Shown: positions 58,839-64,000 of the stretch, in pieces | Layout of the letters: the number at the start of each line of letters is the position of its first letter | Numbering within the stretch: position 1 is the stretch's first letter | Assembly: GCA_036557885.1 (NCBI GenBank) | Contig: DATBGS010000069.1 | Location: 1 to 64,000 of the forward strand | Direction: 5' to 3' | Source: DATBGS01 sp036557885 | Lineage (GTDB): Bacteria; Chloroflexota; Ktedonobacteria; Ktedonobacterales; DATBGS01 | Length of the DNA stretch: 64,000 bases | Notes under the pieces: generated by a model | Seen by the model: only the letters and a program-made list of their open reading frames with translations | Databases searched by the model: none | What the model was told of the DNA's origin: nothing | Program-made: the position numbers and the translations under genes

Positions 58839-60752
58839 CTACCCCGCCACACTCCCCACCTGCGCCAGGGCGTCGCTAGAGGTGGTGATAAACGTCTCGT
58901 ACCAAAGCTGGAAACAGAGCAAGGTCCAGAGCTTGCGATGATGGTCGCGGCGCCCGCTTTCGTGCTCCTCGATCAGCCGGGCCACCTCCGCTGGCGCAAA
59001 AAGGCCATGTTTGCGCAGCTTCTCTGGCCCAAGCAGTTCATGCAGCATTGGGCGCAGATCATCGCGCAGCCAGCGATTCACCGGCACATCGAAGCCATGC
59101 TTCTTCCGCTGGCGGATGCTCTCCGGCAACAGGCGCGCCGCAATCTGGCGCAGCAGATATTTGGAGGTTTTGCCGCGCAGCTTCATCTCCGCAGGCATCC
59201 CAGCCACATACTCAAAGAGCTTATGATCGAGATAGGGGGTGCGCGCCTCGATGCTGGCCGCCATGCCCATCTTATCCACCTTCATCAGCAGGTCATCGGG
59301 GAGCCAGCCCAGCACATCAAACGCCAGCATCGCGTGCAGAAAATCGCGGGAGGTGCCATCCGTCAGGTTGTGCCCGGCGGGATGCGCAAGCAACTGGTGC
59401 CCCAACGCCTGCTGCAAGGCCGGGCTATACAGCGCCTCTTTCTCGCCTTCCTGAAAGACTGTGACCCAGCGCAGATAGCGCTCCGAGCGCGACAGGTCAG
59501 CCGCGCTGAGGGCGCGCCCCACATAGCGAATCATGCGGCGCTCGCTGGTGGGCGGGAAAAAGCGCCCGGCGGCAGCCAGCGGCTTGCGAGCCACCGAAGG
59601 CAGCGCCTCCAGCGGGGCCAGCATCTGATCGCCGTAGTAGCGCGGATAGCCCGCAAAGAGTTCATCGCCACCCTCGCCGGTCAGCACTACCGTCACCTTC
59701 TGGCGCGCCACCTGCGAAATCAGAAAGGTAGGAATGGCGGCGGCATCCGCAATCGGTTCATCCAGATGCCAGACCAGCTTGGGCAGCAGCTCGGCAGCAT
59801 CGGCGCGCACCGTGATCTCATGGTGATCGGTGCCGAAATGCTCTGCCACCAATCGCGCGTGCGCCACCTCATCCACATCGCCGCCTTCGCCAAAGCCCAC
59901 CGAAAACGTCTTGACCGGCTGATCCATCAGTCCGGCCATCAGGCCCACTATCACGCTGGAATCCAGCCCGCCACTCAAGAACGCGCCCAGAGGCACCTCG
60001 CTCATCAGGCGAATGCGCACCGACTCGCGCAAAAGTTCAGTCGTGCGCTCCAGATACTCTTCTTCGCGGGCTTCGGGCTGATGCGGGGTGTAATCGGGCT
60101 GCCAATACTGGCGCAGGCGCAGCGTGCCATTGTGCCAGGTGAGCGTTTGACCGGGGCGCAGCTTCTGGATGCCCTTGAACATGGTAGACGTTCCAGGCAC
60201 ATATTGAAATGTGAGGTAGGCATCCAGAGCGGCCTGGTCCACCTCGCGCGGAACCTCCGGGTGTGCCAGAATCGCTTTGATCTCAGAGCCAAAGAGCAGC
60301 GAGCCACTGACGACAGTGTAGTAGATCGGCTTTTTGCCCAGCCGATCACGCGCCAGAAAGAGGGTTGCTTTGCGCGCATCCCAGATGGCATAGCCATACA
60401 TGCCACGCATGTGCTCCACCGACTCTTCGCCATATTCCTCCCAGGCATGCAGCGTGACCTCGGTATCGCAGCGCGTGCGGAAGCGATGGCCGCGCCGTTG
60501 AAGCTCGGCATATTCGTCCAGGTAGTTATAGATTTCGCCGTTGTAGATCACCCACGCGGTATCATCTTCGTTGGCGATAGGCTGATGCCCACCAGCCACA
60601 TCAATGATGCTCAGACGGCGCATCCCCAGCGCCACGCCAGGGCGCACCAGGATGCCCTGGTCATCTGGCCCGCGATGAGTCATCTGTCCGCACATGCGAC
60701 CAATCAGCTCTTCGCTGGCGGCTGGGCCAACAACTCCACAAATTCCGCACAT
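58839..60752 (-). CDS. asnB: glutamine-hydrolysing asparagine synthase / amidotransferase
   Basis: A 637-residue enzyme. The glutaminase domain begins with the nucleophile Cys2 (MCGICGVVGPAASEEL); the ATG at 60752 has GGAGGGG 6 bases upstream. It continues MTHRGPDDQG, LGMRRLSIIDVAGGHQPIAN and WVIYNGEIYNY. The synthetase domain has the PP-loop LGAFLSGGLDSSVIVGLMAG and VVLTGEGGDELFAGYPRY. It is the AsnB type, and the location in a polysaccharide operon resembles the XrtA/PEP-CTERM-associated amidotransferases, which may amidate a sugar carboxyl group. Free asparagine synthesis is possible too. A long antisense ORF overlaps but has no family traits. Confidence 0.92.
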   Translation of the reverse strand: MCGICGVVGPAASEELIGRMCGQMTHRGPDDQGILVRPGVALGMRRLSIIDVAGGHQPIANEDDTAWVIYNGEIYNYLDEYAELQRRGHRFRTRCDTEVTLHAWEEYGEESVEHMRGMYGYAIWDARKATLFLARDRLGKKPIYYTVVSGSLLFGSEIKAILAHPEVPREVDQAALDAYLTFQYVPGTSTMFKGIQKLRPGQTLTWHNGTLRLRQYWQPDYTPHQPEAREEEYLERTTELLRESVRIRLMSEVPLGAFLSGGLDSSVIVGLMAGLMDQPVKTFSVGFGEGGDVDEVAHARLVAEHFGTDHHEITVRADAAELLPKLVWHLDEPIADAAAIPTFLISQVARQKVTVVLTGEGGDELFAGYPRYYGDQMLAPLEALPSVARKPLAAAGRFFPPTSERRMIRYVGRALSAADLSRSERYLRWVTVFQEGEKEALYSPALQQALGHQLLAHPAGHNLTDGTSRDFLHAMLAFDVLGWLPDDLLMKVDKMGMAASIEARTPYLDHKLFEYVAGMPAEMKLRGKTSKYLLRQIAARLLPESIRQRKKHGFDVPVNRWLRDDLRPMLHELLGPEKLRKHGLFAPAEVARLIEEHESGRRDHHRKLWTLLCFQLWYETFITTSSDALAQVGSVAG

Positions 60753-60774
60753 GTCCCACCCCTCCTTCGCAAAA

Positions 60775-62391
60775 CTAAGATTCTGGCGCTGACTCTTGCG
60801 TGGAGGGAGCAAACGAAGGCTCCCCCTCCCCAGGGCCAGCGTTTTTGGCTCCTGCCAAAGATGCAGCGCTTCTGGCGCCCGCTGGAACACGGGCAATGTT
60901 TTCGGTTTCCCCCTGTTGAGCAGTTGGCAGTGCTTGCGAAGCCCCTGGCAGCCCTGCCTGGCGCGAGCGTGGATACAAGAAACCGCCAACGATCACGGCC
61001 TCAATGCTCAAAAACCAGGGCAGCGTAAAATTAATCAACGGCCAGACAAACGCCAGGATACCAAAGCCCACCAGCAGCGCGATATTCGTCTGACCTAGCC
61101 CCTCCAGAAGCGTTCCTGGCCGCTCCAAACGCGCCCGCCAGCACAACACGCCCAGACGCCAGAGCAGCCAGCCGAAGATCGCAAAGCCCACCAGCCCAAA
61201 ATCAGTGGCAACCTCAATCGGCAGCGAATGACAATGCACCCCAGTGACGAGTTCGGACCCCAACGGTCCGACCCCCAACAGCGCGTGGCCTGGTATCGCC
61301 CCCGCGCACTGCCGCATAAATTGCAAGCGCTGGGTCAGGTCGCCGTCCTGCTGAAGTCCGTAGCCCAAAGCATTGGCCCCCAGGTTTGCCAGAATGGACG
61401 AGAACGGAATAAAGGTGAGCGCCGCCCAGCCTGCCGCCGAGATCACCACCGTCCCAAGCGCCACGCGCCAGCTACGCCGCATCCAGGCCAGCACCAGCAG
61501 CGCCAAAAACGCCACCACCAGCGTTGATTTCGTAAACGTCACCAGGAACGGCCAGACATCAAACAGAATGGTACACCAGAGCGCAATACGCATTCTTCGG
61601 CCTGTTGCTGGCAGGCACAAAAACATCACCGCCAGCGACACCGCCACCAAATAGTAAAACGAAAGAATCCCCGCATCAGAAAGCGTGCCTGCCAAGCGCA
61701 CCCCAAAGGTCACATGTGCCGCCAATGTATCCAGCGCCGGGTGGATGGTCGAATAGCGCAAGCCAAAGTAGAGCCATCCGTATTGAAGATACGCCACCAG
61801 CGATAGGGGAACGCTGGCAAACACAATGACCAGCAGATAGCGGCGCAGCGCTCCCTCCGTGCGCAAGGCGTTGGCCGCAAAGAGAAAGAAGGCCGCAGTA
61901 GTCAACAGTCCCTTCAAGCCAGTCACGAAAATGCTGCGCCCTGCCGGAACATGCCAGTAATTCCAGCCAAACGAAAGCAGCACCCAGAGGCTGAAGGCGA
62001 CCAGCGGCCAGCGCAAAAAAGTAGCAGACAGGCGCTCTCGATAAAACCATGTCCGAAAGAGCAACCCAACCCAGGCGGTCAGCACAGCCACCGCAAAGGT
62101 CGTATCGGCGCTAAATGCTGAAAGTTGTGGGATCAGCGCCGGAATCGCCCAGGAAAGCAAAGCAGCCATCAGCACCGCAATCAGCCCCGCATCGGGTGAG
62201 AGAACGGTAAGGATGGCCGGAAGCATCAACACCAACGCATACAGCAAGATCGCCGGATTGCCAAGCGCCACATGATGGCTAATTTCAAGCGTCAGCACGC
62301 TTACTAGCAGCCCGAAACCTGAAACACAAGCGTACATAAATGGCGCCGAAAAGCGCCTTCCCTCGAAGAGGGGAGAAGAATTACCAAGCAT
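60775..62391 (-). CDS. O-antigen ligase/polymerase-like membrane protein (Wzy_C)
   Basis: A 538-residue protein with about 12 helices. The large periplasmic loop between late helices shows RLQFMRQCAGAIPGHALLGV then GPLGSELVTGVHCHSLPIEVATDFGLVGF, which is the Wzy_C/WaaL-type segment with conserved His. It should join or polymerise polysaccharide repeats on the outer face of the membrane. The ATG at 62391 has AGGAG about 10 bases upstream; the ATG at 62424 is the alternative. The last 55 residues are Pro/Ala/Ser-rich. It precedes asnB by 22 bases. The 209-base gap to the upstream gene shows no strong feature. Confidence 0.85.
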   Translation of the reverse strand: MLGNSSPLFEGRRFSAPFMYACVSGFGLLVSVLTLEISHHVALGNPAILLYALVLMLPAILTVLSPDAGLIAVLMAALLSWAIPALIPQLSAFSADTTFAVAVLTAWVGLLFRTWFYRERLSATFLRWPLVAFSLWVLLSFGWNYWHVPAGRSIFVTGLKGLLTTAAFFLFAANALRTEGALRRYLLVIVFASVPLSLVAYLQYGWLYFGLRYSTIHPALDTLAAHVTFGVRLAGTLSDAGILSFYYLVAVSLAVMFLCLPATGRRMRIALWCTILFDVWPFLVTFTKSTLVVAFLALLVLAWMRRSWRVALGTVVISAAGWAALTFIPFSSILANLGANALGYGLQQDGDLTQRLQFMRQCAGAIPGHALLGVGPLGSELVTGVHCHSLPIEVATDFGLVGFAIFGWLLWRLGVLCWRARLERPGTLLEGLGQTNIALLVGFGILAFVWPLINFTLPWFLSIEAVIVGGFLYPRSRQAGLPGASQALPTAQQGETENIARVPAGARSAASLAGAKNAGPGEGEPSFAPSTQESAPES

Positions 62392-62600
62392 CTCCTTATT
62401 ACTCCTGATCTGTGGGAAATCCATCCCATGCTTCAGAGGGCGTGTTGGCTTATCAGCCCTTCACCTCACACCGCTCCCTTCATGGCTCTGAAGCATCTTC
62501 CTCCTCACCTACCCCTGTGACATGTTTCTAAAGCAATCTGCATGCTTACGCAGCAGAAATCTAGTAGAAACCTCAATTACCTATTCTACCGGGGCTTCTT

Positions 62601-63986
62601 CTACCGGGCTTCTTCCTGCCTGGAAGGATGAATCTCGCCTCCCTGGTTTACTTCCAGTTCCAAAGCGGCTACTGGTTGGGCAGCTACCAGTTGCGCACCC
62701 GGTAGCCGCGCAGCTACCGGATGCGTGCCTGCTAACTGCGCGTACAGCGCGGCATAGCGCTCTGCCGTCAGTTCAGCGCGATAGGTTTCTTCCACGCGCC
62801 TGCGCGCCTGCGCGCCAAAATGCTCGCGCTGGACGCTATCACCCAGCATCTGCCCCAGCAGGTGCGCCAGCCTCTCCACATCGCCCGGCTCAAACAAGAG
62901 TCCATCCACTTCCGGGCGAATGACCTCGCACGTGCCACCAATATTGGTTGTCATCACCGCCAGCCCGCACGCCATGCCTTCCAGCAAGGCATTAGACAGC
63001 CCCTCAAAAAGCGATGGCAGCACAAAAACATCCGAGGCTTGCAGATACGGCAGCACCGGCTCCACATGCCCCAGGAAATGCACCGACGCTTGCACCCCCA
63101 GATCAGCCGCCATCTGTTGCAGCTTCCCGCCCTCCTGATCTTCACCAAGGAGCAAGAGGTGTGCCGACGGACGAACCTGCCCTTGCGCCTGTGTCTGCTC
63201 GCGCTCGGCCTGCTCGCGCTGAACCTGCTTCCGCTGGACCTGCGCCTGCGCTCCCTGCACACGCGCCCAGGCACGCAGCAGCGTATCCACACCCTTCTGA
63301 AAATGCAGCCGCCCGGTGAAGATCACCAGTCGGCCATCCTGTGGCAGCTTCAATGTCGTCCGCAGCCCGGCTTTCTCCTCCGGGCTGACCGGACAAAAGC
63401 GCCGGGTATCTACCCCGTTAGGAATCTCCACAATCCGTTCGCGCGCAAAGCCCTGCTCCAGCAATTCCTGGGTAATTTGCCCGCTCAGGCTGATGATCGC
63501 ATCGGCGCGGCGCGATAGTTTGAGCATCTGCCTGCCTGCCGGAATCGTCTGGAGACGAGCCACATCCCCAAACGAGCCGCCGCAGGCAATGCGAATCACA
63601 ATCGGGCTGCGCCGCAGCCGCCGGGCAAGCAGCGCGGGCAGAATCTCGCGGTACATCTGATTCAGATGAATCACCTGCCCACGCGGGGAGCGCAGCAGGC
63701 GCAACAACAGATTGAGCGTGAAAATGACCGATTGCAGCCCGCGCAGTTCCGAAGACCAGAGCCGCCGCACCTCCACCCCGTTAAGCGTCTCGTGTTGGTG
63801 TGTGCCAGGCAGCAGCTTGGTCAAAACGCGCATGCGCCAGCCCTGCGCCGCCAGCGTTTCCGCGATGCGCTGCGCCTGGCGGTCTGCGCCGCCGCCGGGG
63901 AAAGGGGCATAGCGATGGCAGACCATCGCCACACACGGAGCCAGGGAAGCGCGCTGCTTCCCTGGCTCCAGAAGCTGCTGTGTCAT
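62601..63986 (-). CDS. GT4 family glycosyltransferase with internal and C-terminal repeats
   Basis: A 461-residue GT-B enzyme, closest in motif order to the gene at 55828: CHRYAPFPGGGADRQAQRIA, RIACGGSFGDVARLQTIPAG, IPNGVDTRRFCPVSPEEK, IFTGRLHFQKGVDTLLRAW and FEGLSNALLEGMACGLAVMT. Between the HFQKG helix and LLLLGEDQEGG there is a Gln/Arg-rich insert built from 5-residue units (VQRKQ, VQREQ, AEREQ), encoded by three 15-base repeats at 63195-63239. The C-terminus has another duplication (HPVAARLPGA, QLVAAQPVAA). The ATG at 63986 follows AGGA by 8 bases, and the upstream gene begins outside the window. Confidence 0.9.
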   Translation of the reverse strand: MTQQLLEPGKQRASLAPCVAMVCHRYAPFPGGGADRQAQRIAETLAAQGWRMRVLTKLLPGTHQHETLNGVEVRRLWSSELRGLQSVIFTLNLLLRLLRSPRGQVIHLNQMYREILPALLARRLRRSPIVIRIACGGSFGDVARLQTIPAGRQMLKLSRRADAIISLSGQITQELLEQGFARERIVEIPNGVDTRRFCPVSPEEKAGLRTTLKLPQDGRLVIFTGRLHFQKGVDTLLRAWARVQGAQAQVQRKQVQREQAEREQTQAQGQVRPSAHLLLLGEDQEGGKLQQMAADLGVQASVHFLGHVEPVLPYLQASDVFVLPSLFEGLSNALLEGMACGLAVMTTNIGGTCEVIRPEVDGLLFEPGDVERLAHLLGQMLGDSVQREHFGAQARRRVEETYRAELTAERYAALYAQLAGTHPVAARLPGAQLVAAQPVAALELEVNQGGEIHPSRQEEAR

Positions 63987-64000
63987 AGACCGTTCCTCAT

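Noticed and set aside
58599..61028. 809-codon open frame antisense to asnB
   Set aside because: High-G+C coding DNA often keeps the antisense frame open. The translation has no family traits, and the asnB reading on the other strand has full motifs from Cys2 to the PP-loop.

Overview
This window is about 64 kb of high-G+C bacterial chromosome, densely coded on both strands. I see no rRNA, tRNA, CRISPR array, phage module or transposase. The gene set points to a Gram-positive-type member of the Chloroflexota, most likely class Ktedonobacteria. Supporting evidence is one long bifunctional Rel protein, GatCA, a CcsA-type cytochrome c maturation protein, a two-zinc-ribbon small protein read from a TTG codon, an HTH protein with a long lineage-restricted tail, and several secreted or anchored proteins. 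The taxonomic call rests on family recollection, not on a marker-gene comparison.

Layout. 0-5 kb: a secreted cysteine-rich protein with a structured leader, an HTH regulator and a degenerate papain-like protein with a C-terminal membrane anchor. 5-8.3 kb: a TetR-controlled ABC-2 export operon with paired operators and a 20-codon coupling ORF. 8.5-26.7 kb: mostly housekeeping genes (methyltransferase, rsgA, rel, zinc ribbon, tgt, OsmC, gatCA, acylphosphatase, plsC, cmk, rluB, DUF2851, ccsA, SprT-like, isoaspartyl peptidase). 26.8-35.9 kb, plus strand: membrane Mrr-like nuclease, family III CoA-transferase, two tandem double-GNAT proteins, then a tightly packed run of M20 peptidase, aminotransferase, Bcr/CflA MFS exporter, DUF218 protein and AadA-like nucleotidyltransferase. 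36-40.3 kb, minus strand: an NAD salvage operon nrtR-pncA-pncB-phzF with a perfect 11-bp palindrome over its promoter. 40.5-45.2 kb: two tandem anchored GH3 glycosidases and an ABC-2 exporter. 45.4-52.3 kb: a DinG-like helicase carrying an intein, then queG, a small unknown gene and murJ.

52.4-64 kb, minus strand: a surface polysaccharide operon read leftward from beyond the window edge. Its order is GT4 glycosyltransferase, O-antigen ligase/polymerase-like protein, AsnB-type amidotransferase, MurJ-like flippase, three GT4 enzymes and a zinc-ribbon methyltransferase, closing at a clear terminator. Sugars would be joined on a lipid carrier, flipped, polymerised outside, and possibly modified by amidation or methylation.

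The most striking item is the 437-residue intein at 45565-46875. It splits the Walker A motif of the DinG-like helicase between Lys and Ser, starts with Ala rather than a nucleophile, and shows the Trp/Cys/Thr signature of class 3 inteins plus an apparently intact LAGLIDADG endonuclease. Other items worth attention are the NrtR-type palindrome, the inverted TetR operators, the coupling mini-ORFs before a membrane protein and before rsgA, the roughly 65-residue insert in the Rel hydrolase domain, and the papain-like protein that has lost its catalytic residues.
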